Shown here piece by piece: positions 46,891 through 59,700 of a DNA stretch of 64,000 nt. Source of the DNA: Saxidomus purpurata (Eukaryota > Mollusca > Bivalvia > Venerida > Veneridae); contig JAFMSR010000006.1 of NCBI GenBank assembly GCA_022818135.1, forward strand, positions 35,442,997 through 35,506,996. The letters run 5' to 3'. A program made the position numbers and the translations under genes. The notes below the pieces were generated by a model. It saw nothing but the letters and a program-made list of their open reading frames with translations. It was not told the DNA's origin and did no database searches. Position 1 is the first letter of the stretch; every line of letters starts with the position of its first letter.

Positions 46891-48005
46891 AGATTTAAGT
46901 ATTGCACTTTTAATGTAATAGAAATAAATGAAGAACATAATATTGAAAATGGCAGTCATACAAAAATTAAAAGAAGAAATATTTATGTAATAGACTATAC
47001 AATTAAACTGAAATTCACTTCAGAGATTCCTTCCTGTCCAAACATATTTAGTTATTTCTTCTATTAAATGGCTGTCATATAATGGGCCCTTCTGAAAGTT
47101 CTGGAATATAACCTGTTCAGATATGTTCAAATATACTTAATGCTTCATAGTGAATGTAGTACTGATTTAGTGCATTTTATCTTTTCATGCAACAAGAATG
47201 TTAAGAAATGCAACCTCCAGAATTAATTTGTAAGTTAGAATATATAAACCATGTAGTCCAGAATCCTTAGCATATTTTTTTTTTTTTTTTACAAGTCTTA
47301 AGCTCATCTGAGCTTGAATTGCCCAGGATGAGCTTTTAGAGTCATAGGATGTCAGTTATTCATCCACAGTTGTTTTGTGTGTACTTTAGCCAGCACCCAT
47401 ATTTTCCATTTCTTTGATTTTAATTTACATAGAGCTATAGCATGTTTAAAGCTTTTTGCTATATTCTATGTTTTTCTGTATATAGCATTTATAGCAAATA
47501 TATAACAGGCAATATAGAGAGTATTTAACACTTATTTCTTAGTACCTTTTCAAACACAATTTTCTAACAGGATACTGTTTGCCAGACTGCAATATTGTGT
47601 AGTAATCCAGTAATCTTTATGTAGTCTAATTTTATATAGTTTGGTAGAATTTTTCTAGAGTGTGTTTTTAGTTTTTGGGCAGCCATATTACTAGCTAGTC
47701 CCACAAAAATTTCCCAGTTGAAGAATCAGTTTTCTTGAACGTCACTATAATTGGTGTGTGACATTTCAAAAGGGCCATCAGAAAAGCAGTCATCCTAGTC
47801 CAGTTACGATACCCCTTCCAGCAACATCTTCGCAAAGAGATAGTCACCAGTTGTACTGATCTCTGTATTGTAAACTGCTTTTTTGCTTTATTGCATGTAA
47901 GGGTTTGCAGAGCTTGAAAGAGGAAGGAAAATATTTCCACAACTTTTCATAGGTAGGCTGATATTATGTCATCTGACTTAACTAAAGCATTTCTTACACA
48001 TCACC
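46891..48005. other. Intronic sequence, AGCTCATCTG fragment only
   Basis: A run of T at 47275-47290 precedes AAGCTCATCTGAGCTTGAAT..GGATGAGCTTTTAGAGTCAT, a short start of the AGCTCACCTG family (47300-47360). A minus-strand frame at 47695-47940 has no domain support. Confidence 0.5.
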
Positions 48006-48197
48006 CATCACCTTTAATAGATTTTACTGAACTATCACCTTTAATAGATTTTACTGAAATATTACCTTTAATAGATTTTACTGAAATATCACCTTTAATA
48101 GATTTTACTGAAATATCACCCTTAATAGATTTTACTGAAATATCACCTTTGGTAGATTTTACTGAAATATCACCCTTAATAGATTTTACTGAAATGT
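48006..48197 (+). repeat. 27-bp tandem repeat, about seven copies
   Basis: Unit TCACCTTTAATAGATTTTAC plus TGAAATA. Being a multiple of three it keeps one frame open (SPLIDFTEI repeats), but there is no splice support and the low-complexity peptide is taken as an artefact. Confidence 0.9.
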
Positions 48198-48490
48198 TTA
48201 CTTCCTGCTGTAGATAGGCTCCCTTAGTTCAGAAAAAAAAATCCATAAACCGTTAAAACACATTTTTGTCATGACGTAAGGAAAGGCATACGCCTTTGAA
48301 GAACTTCTTGTCATGAACAGAAGAAAGGCGAAGATATTTTAGCAAGTTCTCAACTTTCTTTGGGGTTGAAATGTGGAGCCCCCTGCCTTGAAATTCATGA
48401 TAATTACATAGTGTACAAAGGAATATAGTATACAGTATCTAACATAGCGTAGAATTGGCTTTGTTAATGATAAGTGAGACTCAGAAGTAC

Positions 48491-48775
48491 TCAAAAGTAA
48501 CGGTCAGCAAGTTTAATGATGCTATTTATGTTGAGTACAAGAAAGCAATGCTCGATATATATTATATATATGGCAATTATTTTGTAAGATGTATACTGGT
48601 TGACATGGTTTGGGTAGAAATAATCATGTCAAAAGTAACTGTCAGCTAGTTAAATACTGCTATTTATGTACAAGAAAGCATGCTCTCTCTCTCACTCTCT
48701 CTCTCTCTCTCTATATATATATTATATGACAATTATTTTGCATACTGGTTGTCATGGCTTTCATAGAAATTTAAT
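48491..48775 (+). repeat. 140-bp tandem duplication with a CT/TA microsatellite in copy 2
   Basis: TCAAAAGTAACGGTCAGC..GCTATTTATG..ACAAGAAAGCAATGCTC at 48491 recurs from 48628. Where copy 1 reads GCTCGATATATATTATA, copy 2 has an expanded (CT)n-(TA)n tract at 48681-48726. Confidence 0.8.
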
Positions 48776-49051
48776 CTCATACATAAAGGACTTGAAAAGA
48801 GTATAAGTTTCAGTTTAAGTTAAGAAACATAAGAAAAGTGATTGTTTTACAGGTGAGTTCAGCTTTATTTCAGCACGTCATAGTAATCGTATTGATGTTA
48901 GCTCTGATAAATGAATTAAAATTTACGTTTTTCCAGTTCATCAAAAAGAATGATTGGACTTCATTATGATATCAGCTTAGAAGCATGTATTAATATTATA
49001 TTACTATCAACACAGAAGAAGGTACTTAAGTCATGGTGAGGTCTCGTCAGC

Positions 49052-49240
49052 TGAAATTTACATGAAATAGCTGTTCACTAAATTTACATGAAATAGTTGT
49101 TCACTAAATTTATATGAATAGTTGTTCACAATACAAGAAATTGGCGTTAACCAAATTTACATGAAATTGGTGTTCAATAAATTTACACGAAATAGGTGTT
49201 TACTAAATTTAATTGAAATAGGTTTTCACTAAAATATTCT
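49052..49240 (+). repeat. About 27-bp tandem repeat, six to seven copies
   Basis: Unit around GTTCACTAAATTTACATGAA plus ATAG, with diverging copies toward 49240, ending about 65 bp before the acceptor of the next exon. Confidence 0.8.
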
Positions 49241-49305
49241 AAGCAGGTATTAAAAAGTTCATATTAATTTTAGATTTACACTGTATACTCTTATGGGTGT
49301 TTCAG

Positions 49306-49443
49306 CTCAACAAAATGCGAGCTTGCAAAGGTGCTGAACAGACAGACAGGGTACCAGGAACTGCTGATGCAGAAGGACGATACCATTAAACATCTGGAGG
49401 AGCAGAGTAGCGACTCAGGGAAATCTGAAGACAAGAAATACAG
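49306..49443 (+). CDS. TBC1D2: TBC1D2-like exon: coiled coil
   Basis: A 138-bp exon with acceptor GTGTTTCAG and donor GTATGT, phase 2 in and out (skippable in frame). It encodes ISTKCELAKVLNRQTGYQEL, then LMQKDDTIKHLEEQ and SSDSGKSEDKKY. The first two thirds continue the heptads begun in the previous exon; the end is charged, polar linker. The following intron carries the 9.8 kb satellite, so correct joining to 60546 requires skipping about 300 repeat units. Confidence 0.88.
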
Positions 49444-50321
49444 GTATGTTAAAGGGAGGATTTTGAAAAAAAAAACCAGATATATTATAGACCTTTCTGG
49501 TGGAGTGTAACTTCTAAAAGACACTTGGTAAAATTGAATACTGTAATTGTGTATTAGCATAGCTTACAAAACAAAGAAAATGAAAAAAAAGACAGGTGTT
49601 TAACAATTGATAAGCCGAAACATGCAATACTCAGATTATCCTATACATCAAACTGTATGATGTAAATTGGCTTTATTGAGCTTACCTATACATGATGGCT
49701 ATATACAGAAACCTTCCTTGACTCAGTCTCCACCTTGGAAGGGTCCGTTGCTTGAGATCCATTGGTCAACTGATTATTAGAGTTAATAAGATTATGTTAA
49801 TTTGACACTTAAGTATTCCCTGACCAATCAGGTCTGCCTAAAGGTCCCCCCTCCTTAGTCGAGGTATAGAATTTAGAACAATTGTTTAGGTAACAACAGT
49901 TTAGTACTAATTCTAATTAATTTATAAACAGTTCTTGCCATTTCTGTTATATTTGTGTGATCACTCGCATTATGAGAATGGATTTCACTGTATATTAATT
50001 TTCTGTATCTTATTAATCAGCTGATAGCTTTCATATCAATCTTGTCCATAACTCAGGGTACTTGTATCAATTCATTTGCAACATTAGATTTGTTTGGACA
50101 TTAATTTTCGTAATTGATGTAAGCTGTACTTTGTTGTAGACACTAAGAGGTCATGTCTGCTTATATTTTGCTATCTGTTAGCGCTGGTGGCAAATAATAT
50201 AAATTTTAAAACCAATGCATGTCATGATCAGCCTGTACATCTATTGCAATTTATCAAATAATGCATTAGGAGAGGGTTCACTGTCTTTTGTAAACTTTGG
50301 TATTTGCAACAGAGTGCACAG
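49444..50321. other. Intronic sequence before the satellite
   Basis: AT-rich. About 50205-50290 is a foldback-family fragment (TGTCATGATCAGCCTGTACA). No exon seen. Confidence 0.5.
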
Positions 50322-50713
50322 CTGCCAGCTCACTTGAGCATAAATACTCAATCACTTCATCCCCGTCATCAGTCGTATCAGGTCTGGTTTGATCAGGTTT
50401 GGTCTGTTGTCTGTCTAACAATTTGAACATCAGGCCACAATTTTGTACCTAATCATCATTAAAAATGAGTCCGAATATTTTTCTTGGTCAGCTCCATTTC
50501 CTTTTTGAAACATGGTTAAATGGTGTCAAATACAAGGTCACTATGTCAAGTCGGAGGTAAACCATTGTGAGCACTCTAGAAAAGATATTTTATTCAGTGA
50601 GGCAATCAAACTGATTCAGAATCAGCTATGTAAACCCAATATTAATCATGCAGGTCTAATCTGTGTTGCAGGTGTTCTCTGTTAACTCAAGTGAGCATTA
50701 TAAGACCAACTCG
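50322..50713 (+). mobile_element. Decayed AGCTCACTTG element whose end abuts the satellite
   Basis: CAGCTCACTTGAGCATAAAT near the left and AACTCAAGTGAGCATTATAA near 50690 are inverse ends of the AGCTCACCTG family. The usual terminal phrase continues as GACCAACTCGTTCTGCTATC, which runs straight into the first satellite unit. Confidence 0.55.
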
Positions 50714-53700
50714 TTCTGCTATCTTACAGATTGTAAACCTGCAGTCTCTGCTATCTAACAGATTGTAAACCTGCAGTCTCTGCTATCTAACAGATTGTAA
50801 ACCTGCAGTCTCTGCTATCTAACAGATTGTAAAACTGCAGTCTGCTATCTAACAGATTGTAAAACTGCAGTCTGTGCCATCTAACAGATTGTAAACCTGC
50901 AGTCTCTGCCATCTAACAGATTGTAAACCTGCAGTCTCTGCTATCTAACAGATTGTTACCCTGCAGTCTGTGCCATCTAACAGATTGTAAACCTGCAGTC
51001 TCTGCCATCTAACAGATTGTTACCCTGCAGTCTGTGCCATCTAACAGATTGTAAACCTGCAGTCTCTGCTATCTAACAGATTGTAAAACTGCAGTCTCTG
51101 CCATCTAACAGATTGTTAACCTGCAATCTCTGCTATCTAACAGATTGTAAAACTGCAGTCTCTGCCATCTAACAGATTGTAAACCTGCAGTCTCTGCCAT
51201 CTAACAGATTGTAAACCTGCAGTCTCTGCCATCTAACAGATTGTAAAACTGCAGTCTCTGCCATCTAACAGATTGTAAACCTGCAATCTCTGCTATCTAA
51301 CAGATTGTAAACCTGCAATCTCTGCCATCTAACAGATTGTAAACCTGCAATCTCTGCCATCTAACAGATTGTAAACCTGCAGTCTCTGCTATCTAACAGA
51401 TTGTAAACCTGCAATCTCTGCTATCTAACAGATTGTAAAACTGCAGCCTCTGCTATATAACAGATTGTAAAACTGCAGTCTCTGCTATCTAACAGATTGT
51501 AAAACTGCAGTCTCTGCCATCTAACAGATTGTAAACCTGCAATCTCTGCTATCTAACATATTGTAAACTTGCAATCTCTGCCATCTAACAGATTGTAAAC
51601 CTGCAATCTCTGCTATCTAACAGATTGTAAACCTGCAGTCTCTGCTATCTAACAGATTGTAAACCTGCAATCTCTGCTATCTAACAGATTGTAAAACTGC
51701 AGCCTCTGCTATCTAACAGATTGTAAAACTGCAGTCTCTGCTATCTAACAGATTGTAAAACTGCAGTCTCTGCTATCTTACAGATTGTAAACCTGCAATC
51801 TGTTATCTAACAGATTGTAACCCAGCAGTCTGTTATCTAACAGATTGTAAAACTGCAGTCTCTGCTGTCTAACAGATTGTAACCCTGTAATCTTCTATCT
51901 AACAGATTGTAAACCTGCAGTCTCTGCTATCTAACAGATTGTAAACCTGCAGTCTCTGCTATCTAACAGATTGTAAAACTGCAGTCTGCTATCTAACAGA
52001 TTGTAAACCTGCAATCTCTGCTATCTAACAGATTGTAAAACTGCAGTCTCTACTATCTAACAGATTGTAAAACTGCAGTCTCTGCCATCTAACAGATTGT
52101 AAAACTGCAGTCTCTGCTATCTAACAGATTGTAAACCTGCAGTCTCTGCTATCTAACAGATTGTAAACCTGCAGTCTCTGCTATCTAACAGATTGTAAAA
52201 CTGCAGTCTCTGCTATCTAACAGATTGTAAACCTGCAGTTTCTGCTATCTAACAGATTGTAACCCTGTAATCTGCTATCTAACAGATTGTAAACCTGCAG
52301 TCTCTGCTATCTAACAGATTGTAAACATGCAGTCTCTGTTATCTAACAGATTGAAACCCAGCAATCTCTGCTATCTAACAGATTGTAAAACTGCAGTCTC
52401 TACTATATAACAGATTGTAAACCTGCAGTCTCTGCTATCTAACAGATTGTAAACCTGCAGTCTCTGCTATCTAACAGATTGTAAAACTGCAGTCTCTGCT
52501 ATCTAACAGATTGTAAACCTGCAGTCTGTGCTATCTAACAGATTGTAAACCTGCAATCTCTGCTATCTAACAGATTGTAAAACTGCAGTCTCTACTATAT
52601 AACAGATTGTAAAACTGTAATCTGCTGTCTAACAGATTGTAAACCTGCAGTCTCTGCTATCTAACAGATTGTAAACCTGCAGTCTCTGCTATCTAACAGA
52701 TTGTAACCCTGCAATCTCTGCTATCTAACAGATTGTAAAACTGCAGTCTCTACTATATAACAGATTGTAAACCTGCAGTCTCTGCTATCTAACAGATTGT
52801 AAACCTGCAGTCTCTGCTATCTAGCAGATTGTAACCCTGCAATCTCTGCTATCTAACAGATTGTAAACCTGCAGTCTCTACTATCTAACAGATTGTAAAA
52901 CTGCAGTCTCTGCTATCTAACGGATTGTAAAGCTGCAGTCTCTGCTATCTAACAGATTGTAAAACTGCAGTCTCTGCCATCTAACGGATTGTAAAGCTGC
53001 AGTCTCTGCTATCTAACAGATTGTAAAGCTGCAGTCTCTACTATCTAACAGATTGTAAAACTGCAGTCTCTGCTATCTAACGGATTGTAAAGCTGCAGTC
53101 TCTGCTATCTAACAGATTGTAAAACTGCAGTCTCTGCTATCTAACGGATTGTAAAGCTGCAGTCTCTGCTATCTAACAGATTGTAAAACTGCAGTCTCTG
53201 CTATCTAACAGATTGTAAACCTGCAGTCTCTGCTATCTAACGGATTGTGAAGCTGCAGTCTCTGCTATCTAACAGATTGTAAAGCTGCAGTCTCTACTAT
53301 CTAACAGATTGTAAAACTGCAGTCTCTGCCATCTAACGGATTGTAAAGCTGCAGTCTCTGCTATCTAACAGATTGTAAAGCTGCAGTCTCTACTATCTAA
53401 CAGATTGTAAAACTGCAGTCTCTACTATCTAACAGATTGTAAAACTGCAGTCTCTGCTATCTAACAGATTGTAAACCTGCAGTCTCTGCCATCTAACGGA
53501 TTGTAAAGCTGCAGTCTCTGCTATCTAACAGATTGTAAAACTGCAGTCTCTGCTATCTAACAGATTGTAAACCTGCAGTCTCTGCCATCTAACGGATTGT
53601 AAAGCTGCAGTCTCTGCTATCTAACAGATTGTAAAACTGCAGTCTCTGCTATCTAACAGATTGTAAAACTGCAGTCTCTGCTATCTAACAGATTGTAAAG

Positions 53701-56700
53701 CTGCAGTCTCTGCTATCTAACGGATTGTAAAACTGCAGTCTGCTATCTAACAGATTGTAAAACTGCAGTCTCTGCTATCTAACAGATTGTAAACCTGCAG
53801 TCTCTGCTATCTAACAGATTGTAACCCTGCAATCTGTTATCTAACAGATTGTAACCCAGCAGTCTGTTATCTAAAAGATTGTAAAACTGCAGTCTCTGCT
53901 ATCTAACAGATTGTAAACCTGCAATCTCTGCTATCTAACAGATTGTAAAACTGCAGTCTCTGCTATCTAACAGATTGTAAACCTGCAGTCTCTGCTATCT
54001 AACAGATTGTAAACCTGCAGTCTCTGCCATCTAACAGATTGTAAACCTGCAGTCTCTGCCATCTAACAGATTGTAAACCTGCAGTCTCTGCCATCTAACA
54101 GATTGTAAACCTGCAGTCTCTGCCATCTAACAGATTGTAAACCTGCAATCTCTGCCATCTAACAGATTGTAAACCTGCAGTGTCTGCCATCTAACAGATT
54201 GTAAACCTGCAGTCTCTGCCATCTAACAGATTGTAAACCTGCAGTGTCTGCCATCTAACAGATTGTAAACCTGCAGTCTCTGCCATCTAACAGATTGTAA
54301 ACCTGCAGTCTCTGCCATCTAACAGATTGTAAACCTGCAATCTCTGCCATCTAACAGATTGTAAACCTGCAGTCTCTGCCATCTAACAGATTGTAAACCT
54401 GCAGTCTCTGCCATCTAACAGATTGTAAACCTGCAGTCTCTGCCATCTAACAGATTGTAAAACTGCAGTCTCTGCCATCTAACAGATTGTAAACCTGCAA
54501 TCTCTGCCATCTAACAGATTGTAAACCTGCAGTCTCTGCCATCTAACAGATTGTAAACCTGCAGTCTCTGCCATCTAACAGATTGTAAACCTGCAGTCTC
54601 TGCCATCTAACAGATTGTAAACCTGCAATCTCTGCTATCTAACAGATTGTAAAACTGCAGTCTCTACTATATAACAGATTGTAAAACTGCAGTCTCTGCC
54701 ATCTAACAGATTGTAAAACTGCAGTCTCTGCTATCTAACAGATTGTAACCCTGTAGTCTGCTATCTAACAGATTGTAACCCTGTAATCTGTTATCTAACA
54801 GATTGTAACCCTGCAGTCTGTTATCTAACAGATTGTAACCCTGCAGTCTGTTATCTTACAGATTGTAAACCTGCAATCTCTGCTATCTAACAGATTGTAA
54901 AACTGCAGTCTCTGCTATCTAACAGATTGTAAAACTGCAGTCTCTGCTATCTAACAGATTGTAAACCTGCAGTCTCTGCTATCTAACAGATTGTAACCCT
55001 GCAATCTCTGCTATATAACAGATTGTAAACCTGCAATCTCTGTTATCTAACAGATTGTAAAACTGCAGTCTCTGCTATCTAACAGATTGTAAAACTGCAG
55101 TCTCTGCTATCTAACAGATTGTAAACCTGCAGCCTCTGCTATCTAACAGATTGTAAACCTGCAGTCCCTGCTATCTAACAGATTGTAAACCTGCAGTCTC
55201 TGCTATCTAACAGATTGTAAAACTGCAGTCTCTACTATATAACAGATTGTAAACCTGCAATCTCTGCTATCTAAGAGATTGTAAAACTGCAGTCTCTGCT
55301 ATCTAAGAGATTGTAAAACTGCAGTCTCTGCTATCTAACAGATTGTAAAACTGCAGTCTCTACTATATAACAGATTGTAAACCTGCAATCTCTGCTATCT
55401 AAGAGATTGTAAAACTGCAGTCTCTGCTATCTAAGAGATTGTAAAACTGCAGTCTCTGCTATCTAACAGATTGTAAAACTGCAGTCTCTGCTATCTAACA
55501 GATTGTAAAACTGCGGTCTCTGCTATCTAACAGATTGTAAACCTGCAGCCTCTGCTATCTAACAGATTGTAAACCTGCAGTCCCTGCTATCTAACAGATT
55601 GTAAACCTGCAGTCTCTGCTATCTAACAGATTGTAAAACTGCAGTCTCTACTATATAACAGATTGTAAACCTGCAATCTCTGCTATCTAAGAGATTGTAA
55701 AACTGCAGTCTCTGCTATCTAAGAGATTGTAAAACTGCAGTCTCTGCTATCTAACAGATTGTAAAACTGCAGTCTCTGCTATCTAACAGATTGTAAAACT
55801 GCAGTCTCTGCTATCTAACAGATTGTAAACCTGCAGTCTCTGCTATCTAACAGTTTGTAAACCTCCAGTCTCTGCTATCTAACATATTGTAAACCTGCAA
55901 TCTCTGCTATCTAACAGATTGTAAAACTGCAATCTCTGCTATCTAACAGATTGTAAAACTGCAGTCTCTGCTATCTAACAGATTGTAACCCTGTAATCTG
56001 CTATCTAACAGATTGTAACCCTGTAATCTGTTACCTAACAGATTGTAACCCTGCAGTCTGTTATCTAACAGATTGTAACCCTGCAGTCTGTTATCTAACA
56101 GATTGTAAACCTGCAATCTCTGCTATCTAACAGATTGTAAAACTGCAGTCTCTGCTATCTAACAGATTGTAAAACTGCAGTCTCTACTATATAACAGATT
56201 GTAAAACTGCAGTCTCTGCTATCTAACAGATTGTAAACCTGCAGTCTCTGCTATCTAACAGATTGTAAAACTGCAGTCTCTACTATATAACAGATTGTAA
56301 ACCTGCAGTCTCTGCTATCTAACAGATTGTGACCATGTAATCTGTTATCTAACAGATTGTAAACCTGCAGTGTCTGCTATCTAAGAGATTGTAACCCTGT
56401 AATCTGTTATCTAACAGATTGTAACCCTGCAGTCTGTTATCTAACAGATTGTAACCCTGCAGTCTCTGCTATCTAACAGATTGTAACCCTGCAATCTCTG
56501 CTATATAACAGATTGTAAACCTGCAATCTCTGCTATCTAAAAGATTGTAAAACTGCAGTCTCTGCTATCTAACAGATTGTAACCCTGTAGTCTGCTATCT
56601 AACAGATTGTAACCCTGTAATCTGTTATCTAACAGATTGTAACCCTGCAGTCTGTTATCTAACAGATTGTAACCCTGCAGTCTGTTATCTAACAGATTGT

Positions 56701-59700
56701 AAACCTGCAATCTCTGCTATCTAACAGATTGTAAAACTGCAGTCTCTGCTATCTAACAGATTGTAAAACTGCAGTCTCTACTATATAACAGATTGTAAAC
56801 CTGCAGTCTCTGCTATCTAACAGATTGTAAAACTGCAGTCTCTGCTATCTAACAGATTGTAACCCTGCAATCTCTGCTATATAACAGATTGTAAACCTGC
56901 AATCTCTGCTATCTAACAGATTGTAAAACTGCAGTCTCTGCTATCTAACAGATTGTAACCCTGCAGTCTCTGCTATCTAACAGATTGTAAACCTGCAGCC
57001 TCTGCTATCTAACAGATTGTAAACCTGCAGTCTCTGCTATCTAACAGATTGTAAACCTGCAGTCTCTGCTATCTAACAGATTGTAAAACTGCAGTCTCTA
57101 CTATATAACAGATTGTAAACCTGCAATCTCTGCTATCTAACAGATTGTAAAACTGCAGTCTCTGCTATCTAACAGATTGTAAAACTGCAGTCTCTGCTAT
57201 CTAACAGATTGTAAACCTGCAGTCTCTGCTATCTAACAGTTTGTAAACCTGCAGTCTCTGCTATCTAACAGATTGTAAACCTGCAATCTCTGCTATCTAA
57301 CAGATTGTAAAACTGCGATCTCTGCTATGTAACAGATTGTAAAACTGCAGTCTCTGCTATCTAACAGATTGTAACCCTGTAATCTGCTATCTAACAGATT
57401 GTAACCCTGTAATCTGTTATCTAACAGATTGTAACCCTGCAGTCTGTTAGCTAACAGATTGTAACCCTGCAGTCTGTTATCTAACAGATTGTAAGCCTGC
57501 AATCTCTGCTATCTAACAGATTGTAAAACTGCAGTCTCTGCTATCTAACAGATTGTAAAACTGCAGTCTCTACTATATAACAGATTGTAAAACTGCAGTC
57601 TCTGCTATCTAACAGATTGTAAACCTGCAGTCTCTACTATCTAACAGATTGTAAAACTGCAGTCTCTACTATATAACAGATTGTAAACCTGCAGTCTCTG
57701 CTATCTAACAGATTGTGACCATGTAATCTGTTATCTAACAGATTGTAAACCTGCAGTGTCTGCTATCTAACAGATTGTAACCCTGTAATCTGTTATCTAA
57801 CAGATTGTAACCCTGCAGTCTGTTATCTAACAGATTGTAACCCTGCAGTCTCTGCTATCTAACAGATTGTAACCCTGCAATCTCTGCTATATAACAGATT
57901 GTAAACCTGCAATCTCTGCTATCTAAAAGATTGTAAAACTGCAGTCTCTGCTATCTAACAGATTGTAAAACTGCAGTCTCTGCTGTCTAACAGATTGTAA
58001 ACCTGCAATCTCTGCTATCTAACAGATTGTAAAACTGCAGTCTCTGCTATCTAACAGATTGTAAAACTGCAGTCTCTGCTATCTAACAGATTGTAAAACT
58101 GCAGTCTCTGCTATCTAACAGATTGTAACCCTGCAATCTCTGCTATATAACAGATTGTAAACCTGCAATCTCTGCTATCTAACAGATTGTAAAACTGCAG
58201 TCTCTGCTATCTAACAGATTGTAACCCTGCAGTCTCTGCTATCTAACAGATTGTAAACCTGCAGCCTCTGCTATCTAACAGATTGTAAACCTGCAGTCTC
58301 TGCTATCTAACAGATTGTAAACCTGCAGTCTCTGCTATCTAACAGATTGTAAAACTGCAGTCTCTACTATATAACAGATTGTAAACCTGCAGCCTCTGCT
58401 ATCTAACAGATTGTAAAACTGCAGTCTCTGCTATCTAACAGATTGTAAAACTGCAGTCTCTGCTATCTAACAGATTGTAAAACTGCAGTCTCTGCTATCT
58501 AACAGTTTGTAAACCTGCAGTCTCTGCTATCTAACAGATTGTAAACCTGCAATCTCTGCTATCTAACAGATTGTAAAACTGCGATCTCTGCTATGTAACA
58601 GATTGTAAAACTGCAGTCTCTGCTATCTAACAGATTGTAACCCTGTAATCTGCTATCTAACAGATTGTAACCCTGTAATCTGTTATCTAACAGATTGTAA
58701 CCCTGCAGTCTGTTAGCTAACAGATTGTAACCCTGCAGTCTGTTATCTAACAGATTGTAAGCCTGCTATCTTGCTATCTAACAGATTGTAAAACTGCAGT
58801 CTCTGCTATCTAACAGATTGTAAAACTGCAGTCTCTACTATATAACAGATTGTAAAACTGCAGTCTCTGCTATCTAACAGATTGTAAACTGCAGTCTCTA
58901 CTATCTAACAGATTGTAAAACTGCAGTCTCTACTATATAACAGATTGTAAACCTGCAGTCTCTGCTATCTAACAGATTGTGACCATGTAATCTGTTATCT
59001 AACAGATTGTAAACCTGCAGTGTCTGCTATCTAACGATTGTAACCCTGTAACTGTTATCTAACAGATTGTAACCCTGCAGTCTGTTATCTAACGATTGTA
59101 ACCCTGCAGTCTCTGCTATCTAACAGATTGTAACCCTGCAATCTCTGCTATATAACAGATTGTAAACTGCAATCTCTGCTATCTAAAAGATTGTAAAACT
59201 GCAGTCTCTGCTATCTAACAGATTGTAAAACTGCAGTCTCTGCTGTCTAACAGATTGTAAACCTGCAATCTCTGCTATCTAAGAGATTGTAAAACTGCAG
59301 TCTCTGCTATCTAACAGATTGTAAACCTGCAATCTCTGCTATCTAACAGATTGTAAAACTGCAGTCTCTGCTATCTAACAGATTGTAAAACTGCAGTCTC
59401 TGCTATCTAACAGATTGTAAACCTGCAGCCTCTGCTATCTAACAGATTGTAAACCTGCAGTCTCTGCTATCTAACAGATTGTAAACTAGCAGTCTCTGCT
59501 ATCTAACAGATTGTAACCCTGTTATCTGTTATCTAACAGATTGTAACCCTGCAATCTCTGCTATCTAACAGATTGTAAAACTGCAGTCTCTACTATATAA
59601 CAGATTGTAAAACTGCAGTCTCTGCTATCTAACAGATTGTAAACCTGCAGTCTCTGCTATCTAACAGATTGTAAACCTGCAATCTCTGCTATCTGACAGA

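Noticed and set aside
48006..48197. Plus-strand ORF with SPLIDFTEI repeats
   Set aside because: Product of a 27-bp tandem repeat. It lacks phase-compatible splice sites for the gene and resembles no domain.
57293..57502. Minus-strand repetitive ORF (YNLLDNRLQG repeats)
   Set aside because: It exists only because the local 30-bp variant of the satellite is a multiple of three; no splice or start context.
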